DNA from: Thiocapsa sp.
GTDB taxonomy: Bacteria > Pseudomonadota > Gammaproteobacteria > Chromatiales > Chromatiaceae
DNA: 64,000 nucleotides
Assembly (NCBI RefSeq): GCF_018399035.1
Contig: NZ_CP073760.1
Span: 2,732,001-2,796,000 of the forward strand
Direction of reading: 5' to 3'
The translations under genes were made by a program, and so were the position numbers. Below are positions 28,950-37,519 of this stretch, piece after piece. Position 1 is the stretch's first letter, and every line of letters begins with the position of its first letter. The notes under the pieces are model-generated. The model saw only the letters and a program-made list of their open reading frames with translations, had not been told where the DNA came from and searched no databases.

Positions 28950-29462
28950 CTCAGGTGATCGCCTCGGGTGCATACGCCGGATCGGCGTCGGTCGACACGG
29001 GTTTCGCATCGATCGGGGAAGGGCCCGGGCCGCATCGCGCGGACCGGCACGGCAGCGAGTGGACATCCCGGCGCTGCGACCCCACTCTCCCCGGTAACCA
29101 CGAACGCGTCAATCCGACCACCTCGCCGAGAGGAACGCTTCCGGCAGGGCGGACAAGCGCCGTAGAGTGGGCAAGCGCAGCGCAGTCCACCAGCACCAGC
29201 GCCGGACTCCGTAGCCTTCGCCCTCGCTCGCCCACCCAACCGGCGGCTCTCGTGAGCAAGGCATTCGGGCGGGGCGTCACGGATAGCGTCATGATCGGGA
29301 TGGGAGCGGAACCGAGTCGCGGTCGGGGTCGCGCACCATCACGATGCGGACCCGAGGGTGGGGTCAGTATAAAGGTCGCCTCGCCCGAGGCTCAAGCCAA
29401 TGCCGCCCATGATCAATCCGATCGTCGAGCGGATCGCCGAAACCGAATCACACGAGGTCACT
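28950..29462. other. Intergenic region upstream of msrB
   Basis: About 510 bases between divergent genes. It contains one long REP-like palindrome (29162-29237). Frames crossing it on either strand translate the palindrome and show no family similarity, so no gene is called. The last 60 bases, including a GTATAAAGG stretch near 29367, may hold the msrB promoter. Confidence 0.45.
29162..29237. repeat. REP-like palindrome (GTAGAGTGGGCAAGCG ... CGCTCGCCCACC)
   Basis: An imperfect long inverted repeat has outer arms GTGGGCAAGCG and CGCTCGCCCAC. The inner AGCGCAGCGCAGTCCACC is shared with the palindrome at 7908, which ties the two to one dispersed family. Confidence 0.65.
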
Positions 29463-29861
29463 ATGGGACGTAAAATCGAGAAGACCGATCTCGAATGGCG
29501 CGAAGCCTTGACGCCCGAACAATATCGCGTCTGTCGGGAAAAAGGCACCGAGCCGGCCTTCACGGGGCAATATCACGCAGCCAAAGAGCCGGGCCTCTAC
29601 CGCTGCACCTGCTGCGGCGAGCCGCTGTTCAGTGCGAGCGAGAAATTCGATTCCGGCTCGGGCTGGCCGAGCTTTTGGCAGCCGACCGCGCCGGATGCCG
29701 TCGCGACCGAGGACGACGTCAGTTACGGGATGCGCCGCACCGAGGTCGTTTGCAACAGCTGCGGCGCCCATCTCGGGCATGTCTTTCCGGACGGGCCGAG
29801 ACCGACAGGGCTCAGATACTGCATCAACTCGGTCTCCTTGGCGTTCGAGCCCGAAGCCTGA
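29463..29861 (+). CDS. msrB: Peptide-methionine (R)-S-oxide reductase
   Basis: The 132-residue enzyme reduces R-methionine sulfoxide in proteins. Zinc-binding pairs are in [11 protein letters not shown] and [14 protein letters not shown], and the catalytic Cys is in [23 protein letters not shown] is the family signature. The ATG at 29463 with a CGAGGTC ribosome binding site gives the usual [16 protein letters not shown] start; an in-frame ATG 63 bases upstream is less likely. No signal peptide is present, so it is cytosolic. Confidence 0.95.
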   Translation: MGRKIEKTDLEWREALTPEQYRVCREKGTEPAFTGQYHAAKEPGLYRCTCCGEPLFSASEKFDSGSGWPSFWQPTAPDAVATEDDVSYGMRRTEVVCNSCGAHLGHVFPDGPRPTGLRYCINSVSLAFEPEA

Positions 29862-30076
29862 TCGCCTCGACGCCATCAGCGCGGGCTGATCGAGTCGACG
29901 GCCGTGCCCCAAGTGATCCGTCGTCTTCGACAATTGGGTTTCCAACGATCTCGCGGGGTCCGGCCGCGAAGGCCGGATCACCTGAAAGCAACGCCATAAG
30001 CGCACCAGCGAAGGCCGCGCCCGACAAGCGGCCTATCCCCCGTCGCCGACTCGGCGAGTCTCGGCTGGCCATCCGG

Positions 30077-30787
30077 TCAGCGCTCGCCCGTCGTGTCGTC
30101 CTGCGCAGACCCGCTCGCCGGCGACGTCTCCGAGGCTGCTCCATCGGCGGCTGCCTCGGGATCGCCCGTGCTGCCCGGATCGATCGGAGTCAGCATCTCC
30201 GGAATCATTTCGCCTCCGTTCGAGCCGGGACCGGTGCCGAGCATGCCGGCCTTCGCGCTCTTGCCCGGAAACTCGAAGCGCATCTCCGGCCAGATCGCGA
30301 GCCCCTTCGCCGCCGACACCGTCCCGCCGGTCGCCTCGTTCATGGCGGTCCCGCTCAGCGCGGTGCGCACGATCATGTCGCTCTGCCCGGTGATCCCGGC
30401 GAGCCGGCCGGTTCCGCCCGTGAGCATGAAGGTACCCTTACAGGAGCCGGGCTCGCCGTTGCAGGTGAACTCGGCGTAGACCGAATCACCGGTCGGGCTC
30501 TCGATGGTGCAGAAGCCGTGGCTCTCGAGTCGGTTGCTCAGGACATGGATGATCTGGGTCGAGGGACAGGTGAAGAGCGCCGCATCCAAGAGGCCTTCGC
30601 CGTGCTCGATGTACATGATGCCCTCGAAGGTGCCGATGAACTGGAGCTTGTCGACGGCGATCTGAAAAAGCTGACCGTTCGCTTCCCAGGGTGCAAGAAT
30701 TTTGGCGGTGCCCTGCTCCGCAACGGCGGTCTGGGTCAACGGCAGGGCCAAGGCGACGAGCAGGGTCATTTGGATCGGTCTGAACAT
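30077..30787 (-). CDS. Secreted protein of unknown function
   Basis: A 236-residue protein with a clear signal peptide (TLLVALALPLTQTAVA, cleavage near residue 23). The mature part is beta-rich with GTFEGIMYIEHGEGLLDAALF, paired cysteines in FTCNGEPGSCKGTFML, and a Gly-rich stretch GTFMLTGGTGRLAGITGQSD that looks like the GGTGRFAGATG motif of allene-oxide-cyclase-like barrels. A low-complexity Pro/Ser/Asp tail ends it. I do not recognise a named family. It is monocistronic and converges on msrB. Confidence 0.65.
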   Translation of the reverse strand: MFRPIQMTLLVALALPLTQTAVAEQGTAKILAPWEANGQLFQIAVDKLQFIGTFEGIMYIEHGEGLLDAALFTCPSTQIIHVLSNRLESHGFCTIESPTGDSVYAEFTCNGEPGSCKGTFMLTGGTGRLAGITGQSDMIVRTALSGTAMNEATGGTVSAAKGLAIWPEMRFEFPGKSAKAGMLGTGPGSNGGEMIPEMLTPIDPGSTGDPEAAADGAASETSPASGSAQDDTTGER

Positions 30788-30953
30788 GGTGTCTCCGGAA
30801 TGCGTTGATCGAGCTCGCCCGAACTGTCCCGCCAGTTTAACAGTCCGGATCGGGCCTTGGCTCTGCTAACATCGGGCCTTGGCGATCGATGTCGAGCGGG
30901 AGGCGAAGCGGCGTGCGGATGATGTATTTGACGGCATTGAGCGAGGTTTGGCG

Positions 30954-31424
30954 ATGACCCCCGGCACGACCTCCGAGACCTTGCTGCTGGGCTGGCGTGA
31001 ATGGATCGCCCTACCGGAGTTGGGGTTGAGCCTCGTCAAGGCCAAGGTCGACACCGGGGCGCGCACCTCGACCCTCCATGCCTGCTATGTCGACGGCTTC
31101 CATCGGGGCCGCGAGCGTTATGTTCGCTTCGGCGTGCATCCGCTGCAGAAGCGCACCGATGTGGTGCTCCACGGCGAGGCGTTGGTCATCGACCAACGGC
31201 GTGTCACGGACTCGGGTGGCCACCGCGAGGATCGCTACATCATCCGCAGCCGGCTCATGCTGGCCGGACAGGATTGGCCGATCGAGATCACCCTGACCAA
31301 TCGCGAGACCATGCTGTTTCGGATGTTGCTCGGTCGCACCGCGCTTGCCGGCCGGGCCCGAGTCGATCCGGCGTGCTCCTTTCTGACCGGGCGGGTGGCC
31401 CGGCCCCGGGAGCACTACGACTGA
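30954..31424 (+). CDS. RimB-type retropepsin-like endopeptidase (ATP-dependent zinc protease family)
   Basis: The 156-residue protein matches the family once called ATP-dependent zinc protease, now known to be retropepsin-like and typified by RimB, which trims RimK-added glutamates from ribosomal protein S6. The aspartyl protease motif VDTGARTSTLHA puts Asp at residue 33. LLGWREWIALPELGL and LTNRETMLFRMLLGRTAL are also typical. The ATG at 30954 with GCGAGG is chosen; the open frame upstream has no similarity. RimK is not here, but an ATP-grasp ligase and a second peptidase are next door. Confidence 0.85.
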   Translation: MTPGTTSETLLLGWREWIALPELGLSLVKAKVDTGARTSTLHACYVDGFHRGRERYVRFGVHPLQKRTDVVLHGEALVIDQRRVTDSGGHREDRYIIRSRLMLAGQDWPIEITLTNRETMLFRMLLGRTALAGRARVDPACSFLTGRVARPREHYD

Positions 31425-31429
31425 CGCGC

Positions 31430-32233
31430 TCAGGTCGGTAGCCGGTCGGTCGGCGTCTCTCCCATCGCTTCCCAATCGAAACGCGGCAGGTGATCGAAGA
31501 CGCCGCGGATGCCCTCGTTCCAGCTGCGCGAGAGCGTGCGCAACGCCGTTGAATCGGCAGTCAGCTTGAGCCGATGCGTCAGCATCAGGCTGTCCTTGGC
31601 ATAGATGGCGACCTCGAACGGCGGACCGACCGTCATGTTCGAGCGCGAGGTCGCATCCAAAGAGACGACGCACAGGCGCGCTCCGTTCTCCAACGACAGC
31701 CCGGGCTCCGCGATGCGATCCAATGCCGGCTTGCCATATTTGGTCTCGCCGATCTGCAGGTAGGGCGTTTGGGGCGAGGCCGCGAAGTAGTTGCCCTGCG
31801 GGTAGATCAGATAAAGACCGTGTGGCTGACCGGCAATCTGACCCCCGAGAATCAGCGTGGTCTCGGCGCTGACGCCGCTCTGACGCAGTGCCGGGGAATG
31901 ATCGCGCTGCACTCCCACGCTGACCCGCCCGACGTAATCCGCCGCCTCGAAGAGATAACGCGCGCTCAAGAGGTCGATCCGGGATCGCTCGCGGTCTTGA
32001 TCGCCGAGGATCCGTGAATCGCGCGGCTGGTCGAGATCACGTCGGATGCGGTTCAGCACCTCCTGCGTGGTCGCCAGGTTGCCCGCGGACATGAGGATGA
32101 AGATACGGTCCTGCGCAGGTTGGAAGACGTGCAGCTTGCTGAAGGTGGTGACATAGTCGACGCCGGCGTTGGTGCGGGAGTCGGCGGCCATCACAAGACC
32201 CTCGTCGAGGGCGAGTCCGAGGCAGTAGGTCAT
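31430..32233 (-). CDS. Anbu proteasome-like Ntn hydrolase
   Basis: The 267-residue protein has the proteasome-type Ntn fold: after Met removal the N-terminus would be TYCLGLALDEGLVMAADSRT, with Thr1 as nucleophile and the DSRTNAG loop. This is the Anbu (ancestral beta subunit, HslV-like) family that assembles into open helical rings. The start at 32233 is chosen because Thr must directly follow Met; upstream in-frame starts would bury it. Convergent with the RimB-type gene (stops 5 bases apart) and divergent from the ATP-grasp/alpha-E pair, the known genomic partners of Anbu. Confidence 0.9.
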   Translation of the reverse strand: MTYCLGLALDEGLVMAADSRTNAGVDYVTTFSKLHVFQPAQDRIFILMSAGNLATTQEVLNRIRRDLDQPRDSRILGDQDRERSRIDLLSARYLFEAADYVGRVSVGVQRDHSPALRQSGVSAETTLILGGQIAGQPHGLYLIYPQGNYFAASPQTPYLQIGETKYGKPALDRIAEPGLSLENGARLCVVSLDATSRSNMTVGPPFEVAIYAKDSLMLTHRLKLTADSTALRTLSRSWNEGIRGVFDHLPRFDWEAMGETPTDRLPT

Positions 32234-32473
32234 GATGATCGTGTCTGTATGGTCGATGTCGGGTGGTCGCGCGGCCGCGATCGGTTGCGTGGGTTTAGTA
32301 CCCCGTTCCACCTTATTTTGCATGCTCGCCTCGGCACCGCGTGAGCGGATAGACGTCGCAGCCCTTGTCCAGCATACTCCGAGCATGAGGTTTCGAGGTC
32401 GGTCCCCTATTGATCGGCATCGCAAATCGTTCCGGCCGAGCCATCCCCGACACCTGGTCTGCGAGTGAGTAGC

Positions 32474-33931
32474 ATGAGTATCGATTGGAATGCCTACCCC
32501 TCAGAGGGTTTCTACGACGAGCTGGTCGCCGGCAACGGGCATCGGGCAATCGCCGGCCTGCTTGCCGATCTCGAAGCACTCGGCCCCGAGGAGCTGGTGG
32601 CCCGCCAGGAAGCCGCCGATGTCTCGATCAAGGAGATGGGGATCACCTTCACCGTCTATTCGGAGGAAGGCGGCGCCATCGACCGGACCTGGCCCTTCGA
32701 CATCATCCCGCGGATCATTGCACAGTCCGAGTGGGAGCGCGTGGACGCGGGACTGCGCCAGCGCGTACAGGCCCTGAACCTCTTCATCGACGACCTCTAC
32801 CATGATCAAAAGGTCATCAAGGACGGCGTCTTCCCGGCCGAGGTCCTCGCCAACTCGGTGAACTTTCGCCCGCAGTGCGTCGGTGTCGACCCGCCCTTGG
32901 GGATCTGGGCGCATATCTGCGGCTCGGATCTGGTGCGCGACGCGGACGGGACCCTCTACGTCCTGGAGGACAACCTGCGTGTCCCTTCCGGCGTCTCCTA
33001 TATGCTGGAGAATCGCCTGGTCACCAAACGCGTGCTGCCCGAGCTGTTCGAGCACTACGCGCCGCTGCCGGTCGACGATTATCCCTCGGAGCTCTTCGAC
33101 ACCCTGGCGGCACTCTCGCCGCGCCCCGCGGACTATCCCGCGGTGGTGGTGCTGACCCCGGGCATCTACAACTCGGCCTATTTCGAGCACTCCTATCTGG
33201 CACAGCAGATGGGCTGCGAGCTGGTCGAAGGGCGCGATCTGTTCGTCGACAAGGACGACTGCGTCTACATGCGCACCGTCGACGGGCTCGCCCGCGTCGA
33301 TGTCGTCTATCGCCGCATCGACGACCTCTTCCTCGATCCCGAGGCATTCCTGCCGGACTCCGCGCTCGGCGTGCCCGGACTCATGCGGGCCTGGAAGGCG
33401 GGCAACGTCGCCTTGGCCAATGCGCCCGGCGCCGGGGTTGCGGACGACAAGGTCGTCTATGCCTTCGTGCCCGAGCTGATCCGCTATTATCTCGACGCCG
33501 ATCCGATCATCCCGAACGTCCCCACCTACCGCTGCATGGAGGCGGACGCCTTGGCCTATACGCTCGAGAACATGGAACGGATGGTGGTGAAGCCCGCCAA
33601 CGAGTCCGGCGGCTACGGCATGCTGGTGGGGCCCGCATCGACCAAGGCCGAGCGCGAGCACTTCGCCGAGCTGATCAAGAAGGATCCCCGCAACTACATC
33701 GCCCAGCCGGCGCTGAAGCTCTCGACCGTGCCGACCATCATCGGCAAGAAGCTCGAGCCGCGTCATGTGGATCTGCGTCCCTTCATCCTCTCGGCGGACC
33801 GCCAGCAGGTCACCATGGGCGGGCTGACACGGGTGGCGATGCGCAAAGGGTCGTTGGTCGTGAACTCGTCCCAGGGCGGAGGAAGCAAAGACACCTGGAT
33901 CGTGCCCGAGCCGCCGCAGGCCGACGAATGA
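32474..33931 (+). CDS. Circularly permuted ATP-grasp type 2 protein
   Basis: The 485-residue protein belongs to the circularly permuted ATP-grasp family (old DUF404/DUF407). Seen are EMGITFTVYSEEGGAIDRTWP, PRIIAQSEWERVDAGLRQRV, LFIDDLYHDQ, LRVPSGVSYMLENR, and the ATP-binding VVKPANESGGYGMLVGP. The family is predicted to form peptide-like amide bonds; substrates are unknown. A GTG three codons upstream (32465) is possible, but ATG is preferred. The alpha-E gene follows on the same strand, and Anbu lies divergently upstream. Confidence 0.92.
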   Translation: MSIDWNAYPSEGFYDELVAGNGHRAIAGLLADLEALGPEELVARQEAADVSIKEMGITFTVYSEEGGAIDRTWPFDIIPRIIAQSEWERVDAGLRQRVQALNLFIDDLYHDQKVIKDGVFPAEVLANSVNFRPQCVGVDPPLGIWAHICGSDLVRDADGTLYVLEDNLRVPSGVSYMLENRLVTKRVLPELFEHYAPLPVDDYPSELFDTLAALSPRPADYPAVVVLTPGIYNSAYFEHSYLAQQMGCELVEGRDLFVDKDDCVYMRTVDGLARVDVVYRRIDDLFLDPEAFLPDSALGVPGLMRAWKAGNVALANAPGAGVADDKVVYAFVPELIRYYLDADPIIPNVPTYRCMEADALAYTLENMERMVVKPANESGGYGMLVGPASTKAEREHFAELIKKDPRNYIAQPALKLSTVPTIIGKKLEPRHVDLRPFILSADRQQVTMGGLTRVAMRKGSLVVNSSQGGGSKDTWIVPEPPQADE

Positions 33932-33990
33932 GCGGCCGAGCCGTCGGCAAGGACCGAAGCGAATCCAATCGAGCATAGGGGTCGGAACAC

Positions 33991-34953
33991 ATGCTCTCGC
34001 GTGTTGCAGAAAACATCTACTGGATGGCCCGCTATGTCGAGCGGGCCGAGAATACCGCCCGTATCGTGACGGTCAACGCCAATCTCCTGCTCGACCTGCC
34101 GAAAGGCATTGCGCCCGGCTGGCGCCCCTTGGTCGACATCACGGGCGCGAACCCGCTCTTCGAAGAGCACTACAAAGACTACAGCGAACGCCACGTCGTG
34201 CGTTTTCTCCTCGCCGACGAGCGTAATTCGGGATCGGTCCTGGCGGCCCTGGTGGCGGCACGCGAGAACTGTCGCACCATTCGCGACTTCGTCCCGCGCG
34301 AGGTCTGGGAGCTGCTCAACGAGATCTATCTCTTCGCCCGCGAGGACCTACCCAAGGGGATGACGAAGGGCGGCCGGCACGCCTATCTGAAGCGGGTGAT
34401 CCAAGGCGCCCAAAACATCAACGGCCTGCTCTCCGGGACCATGCTGCACGACCAAGGCTATGATTTCCTGCACCTCGGGCGCTTTATGGAACGTGCGGAC
34501 ATGACGACACGCATCATCGACGTGCGCTCGGCCAATCTGCTGCCCGAGGAGGCGACCGAGCTGCGACCCTTCGAGACCATTCAATGGGTCAGCGTGCTGA
34601 AATCCATGACGGCCTACCAGGCCTATCGGCGCAGCGAGCAGATTCGCGTCCTGCGTGGACCTGTGTTGCGCTTTCTCTTTCAAAACCAGTCGTTCCCGCG
34701 CTCGGTCGTGCATTGCATCGAAGCACTGCGGACCAGTCTTTCGAAGCTGCCGCGCAACGAATCCGCCTTGCGCGTGGCGGGACGGCTCAAGCGTAATCTC
34801 GAAGGGACCGAGCCGCGTCGCCTCAATCAGCAACAACTGCATGCCTTTATCGACGACCTTCAGGTCGGGATCGGCGATCTGCACGAGGAGCTTGCACGGA
34901 CCTGGTTCCCGCCGCCTCCGGAGACGCAGACCCAATCGCAAACGCAGGACTGA
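33991..34953 (+). CDS. Alpha-E domain protein
   Basis: The 320-residue, all-alpha protein (old DUF403) starts MLSRVAENIYWMARYVERAE, the family signature. ENCRTIRDFVPREVWELLNE and GRFMERADMTTRIIDVRSAN are further conserved helices. Alpha-E proteins nearly always accompany the circularly permuted ATP-grasp protein and are thought to be its partner in peptide ligation. A transglutaminase-like third member is common elsewhere but absent here. The gene is 59 bases after the ATP-grasp stop, in the same operon. Confidence 0.93.
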   Translation: MLSRVAENIYWMARYVERAENTARIVTVNANLLLDLPKGIAPGWRPLVDITGANPLFEEHYKDYSERHVVRFLLADERNSGSVLAALVAARENCRTIRDFVPREVWELLNEIYLFAREDLPKGMTKGGRHAYLKRVIQGAQNINGLLSGTMLHDQGYDFLHLGRFMERADMTTRIIDVRSANLLPEEATELRPFETIQWVSVLKSMTAYQAYRRSEQIRVLRGPVLRFLFQNQSFPRSVVHCIEALRTSLSKLPRNESALRVAGRLKRNLEGTEPRRLNQQQLHAFIDDLQVGIGDLHEELARTWFPPPPETQTQSQTQD

Positions 34954-34971
34954 AGCTGACTCGAAGTGAAC

Positions 34972-35073
34972 GTAGGATGGGTAGAGCGCAGCGAAACCCA
35001 TCCTCCAAACTCCGGCGCCCCGGCACTGCTCCCTCCGCAGCGAAACCCATCCTCCAAACTCCGGCGCCCCGGC
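34972..35073. repeat. REP-like palindrome with a 36-bp direct repeat
   Basis: A palindrome with arms AGGATGGG (34974-34981) and CCCATCCT (34997-35004) is followed by a perfect 36-bp direct duplication starting GCAGCGAAACCCATCC, at 34988-35023 and 35037-35072. It lies in the ~300-base gap between the alpha-E gene and the SnoaL-like gene; the rest of that gap, up to 35250, shows no gene I can support. Confidence 0.7.
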
Positions 35074-35250
35074 CACCTGCCCAGCCAAACGCATCCCCTC
35101 AAACCCCTGCGCCTCCCGGCCGGGCACCCGACACCCTCCACCCAACCGCCTCCCGAGCACGCAAATCGAAAATCCATCAGGTCTCGAATGGACGCCTCGG
35201 GGAAAACCCTGCACCATGAAAGCTCCTTCTCGCCGAACCGGGAGCCAACG

Positions 35251-35631
35251 GTGACCCTAGACCCTCCGTCGATCGTGGATGCCTATCTCGCCGCCCAATT
35301 GGCACGGGACTACGAGACGATGCGCGGCCTTCTCGCCGACACCGGGTTTTGCTATCGCAGTCCGATTGCGAGCTTCGATCGAGCGGATGACTTCATCCAG
35401 TACGCCACCCTCTCGAGCGGCATCATCCTCGACAGAGAGATCCGCAAGGTCTTTGTGGACGGCAACGATATTTGCCATTTCATGACCTATCGGATCCAGA
35501 TCTCCGAGAAGCTTGCCGTCGAGGCCGCGCAATGGTCGCGGGTGCACGAGGGCCGGATCCAAAGGATCGAGGCGATCTTCGACGCATCGGTCTATCGCGA
35601 GCTCTTTCCGAGCGACGAGTCCGCTCCCTGA
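35251..35631 (+). CDS. NTF2/SnoaL-like small protein
   Basis: A 126-residue protein with the cone-shaped NTF2-like layout: PPSIVDAYLAAQLARDYETMRGLLADTGF, then FDRADDFIQYATLSSGIILD and a C-terminal RVHEGRIQRIEAIFDASVYREL strand pair (each shown as part of the fold). Such domains serve as small hydrolases, isomerases or binding modules; no ligand can be named. The GTG at 35251 has a CGGGAGCC ribosome binding site. An ATG at 35188 would add 21 residues without similarity. Confidence 0.6.
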   Translation: MTLDPPSIVDAYLAAQLARDYETMRGLLADTGFCYRSPIASFDRADDFIQYATLSSGIILDREIRKVFVDGNDICHFMTYRIQISEKLAVEAAQWSRVHEGRIQRIEAIFDASVYRELFPSDESAP

Positions 35632-35638
35632 GCCTCCC

Positions 35639-37513
35639 TCAGTCCGCTACGGGCAACCAGCGGGCCAGGGTCTCGCGCAGCTCGGCGAGCTTGACCGGCT
35701 TGGCGAGGTAGTCGTCCATCCCTGCCTCCAGACAGGCATCCCGATCCCTGGCCATCGCGTTGGCGGTCATGGCGATGACGGGGGTGTGCGGAAGGCCTTC
35801 GCGATGCTCGCGCTCCCGCCATTGCCGCGTTGCCCCGAGGCCGTCGAGCACCGGCATCTGCACGTCCATCAGTACGGCGTCGAAGCGCTCGCGCGCGAGT
35901 CGTTCGATCGCCTCGGCGCCGTTCTGAACCAGGTTCGGCTCGAGGCCGAGTCGCATCAGCATCCCGATCGCCACCTGTTGGTTCACCGGATTGTCTTCGG
36001 CCAGCAACACGCGCCCCTTGAAGGGCCGATCGAGCATCGGTGCCGCGCCGTCGGCCGGCTCGGCCTTATCGGGCAGAGGCTCGAGCGGCAGTCGGATGCG
36101 GAACCGAGAACCCCGGCCGAAGGAGCTCTCGACCGCGATGTCGCCGCCCATCAGCGCAACCAGATCCTTGCTGATCGCGAGACCGAGACCGGTACCACCA
36201 AAACGCCGCGTCGTGGAGCCGTCCGCCTGGACGAAGGGTGTGAAGAGACGCTCGAGCTGCTCGGGCGTCATACCGATCCCGGTGTCGGAGATCTCGAAGC
36301 AGAATCGGCTGCGCTCGCCCTCCTCCCCGCAAACATCGACACGCAGCGCAACCTCGCCCGAGAGCGAGAACTTCACCGCATTGCCCAAGATGTTGGTGAG
36401 AATCTGGCGCAAACGGTGGGGATCGCCCAGGACACGAGCGGGCAGTCCCGGCGGAACGAAGCACACCAGCGCGAGCTCTTTGCTGCGCGCGCTCGCCGTA
36501 AAGAGGCCGGCGACATCCTCGACGAGGCGGCGCAGATCGAAGGGGATGCGCTCGAGATCGAGTCGCCCGGCCTCGATCTTGGAGAAATCCAAGATGTCGT
36601 TGATGACGTTGAGCAGACTCTCGGCGGAGGTGTGCGCCACCTCGACCAGCCCCTTCTGCTCCGCACTCAGGCGCTCGTGCGAGAGCATCTCCAGCAAGCC
36701 GAGCACACCATTCATGGGCGTACGGATCTCGTGGCTCATGTTGGCGACGAACTGACCTTTGGCGATGCTCGCCGATTCGGCCTGCTCCTTGGCGATCACC
36801 AGGGCCGCCTCGGTCGCGCGCCGCTCCTCGATCTCGCGCTCCAGATCCCGGTTCAATGCGGCGATCCGCTCCTTTTCCTGCGTCAAACTAGCGATCAGAT
36901 CGAGGTTGACGTGCCCCAGCTCGAGCGCATGGCGCAGGGTGCGATGGTAGCGACGCGCATTCAGCCACATGAAGACGGCGAACAGCAGGATCAGCGCGAG
37001 AAAGGTATAGGCAAGCTCGTCGCCGATCACGATCATCCGCAGCGCGAAGGGCACGAGCGCACCGAGCATGTACGACAGATAGGCCACCAGGCAGGCGCTC
37101 AAGCTCGGGATCGCTCCGGCGACCATCCCGGAGATCACGAAGCCGAGAAAGACCTGATAGGTCAACACATGGCCGGGGAGCAGGAAGACCGAGATCCCCC
37201 AGGCGAGTCCCGTCGCGGCGGCACCCAACACGAAGCGACGGGTCCACTCGGTGGACGAGCGGGTCTCGCCGGCCCGCCGATAACACATCATCAGGAGCCC
37301 GCGGGCGATCAGGATCATGAGAAGCGCGGCGAACCAGACCCAGGCCCCGGCCGGGGACGAAACCAGGCTCATCGCGGCTGCCACCAGCAGGGCATTGGCC
37401 GCGGTGATGACGAGACTGGCGGGAAGGTGCTCGAACAGCAGACGCGTGAGATCCGCCTCGATCCGTGCATCCGTCGCGGGGGGATGCGGCATACCGTTGC
37501 CACGCTGCGGCAT
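35639..37513 (-). CDS. Hybrid sensor histidine kinase with membrane sensor
   Basis: A 624-residue hybrid kinase. Six or so transmembrane helices (residues ~25-190) form a MASE-like sensor, followed by a coiled coil with [20 protein letters not shown], HisKA (phospho-His in [21 protein letters not shown]), HATPase ([11 protein letters not shown] and [11 protein letters not shown]) and a receiver domain ([13 protein letters not shown], phospho-Asp in [14 protein letters not shown]). No output domain is present, so phosphate is passed to an unknown partner. It begins 6 bases after the YihY stop, in the same operon. Confidence 0.92.
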   Translation of the reverse strand: MPQRGNGMPHPPATDARIEADLTRLLFEHLPASLVITAANALLVAAAMSLVSSPAGAWVWFAALLMILIARGLLMMCYRRAGETRSSTEWTRRFVLGAAATGLAWGISVFLLPGHVLTYQVFLGFVISGMVAGAIPSLSACLVAYLSYMLGALVPFALRMIVIGDELAYTFLALILLFAVFMWLNARRYHRTLRHALELGHVNLDLIASLTQEKERIAALNRDLEREIEERRATEAALVIAKEQAESASIAKGQFVANMSHEIRTPMNGVLGLLEMLSHERLSAEQKGLVEVAHTSAESLLNVINDILDFSKIEAGRLDLERIPFDLRRLVEDVAGLFTASARSKELALVCFVPPGLPARVLGDPHRLRQILTNILGNAVKFSLSGEVALRVDVCGEEGERSRFCFEISDTGIGMTPEQLERLFTPFVQADGSTTRRFGGTGLGLAISKDLVALMGGDIAVESSFGRGSRFRIRLPLEPLPDKAEPADGAAPMLDRPFKGRVLLAEDNPVNQQVAIGMLMRLGLEPNLVQNGAEAIERLARERFDAVLMDVQMPVLDGLGATRQWREREHREGLPHTPVIAMTANAMARDRDACLEAGMDDYLAKPVKLAELRETLARWLPVAD

Positions 37514-37519
37514 GATCGA

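Noticed and set aside
34988..35072. CRISPR-like direct repeats
   Set aside because: Only two copies with a 13-base gap, part of a REP palindrome, no cas genes.
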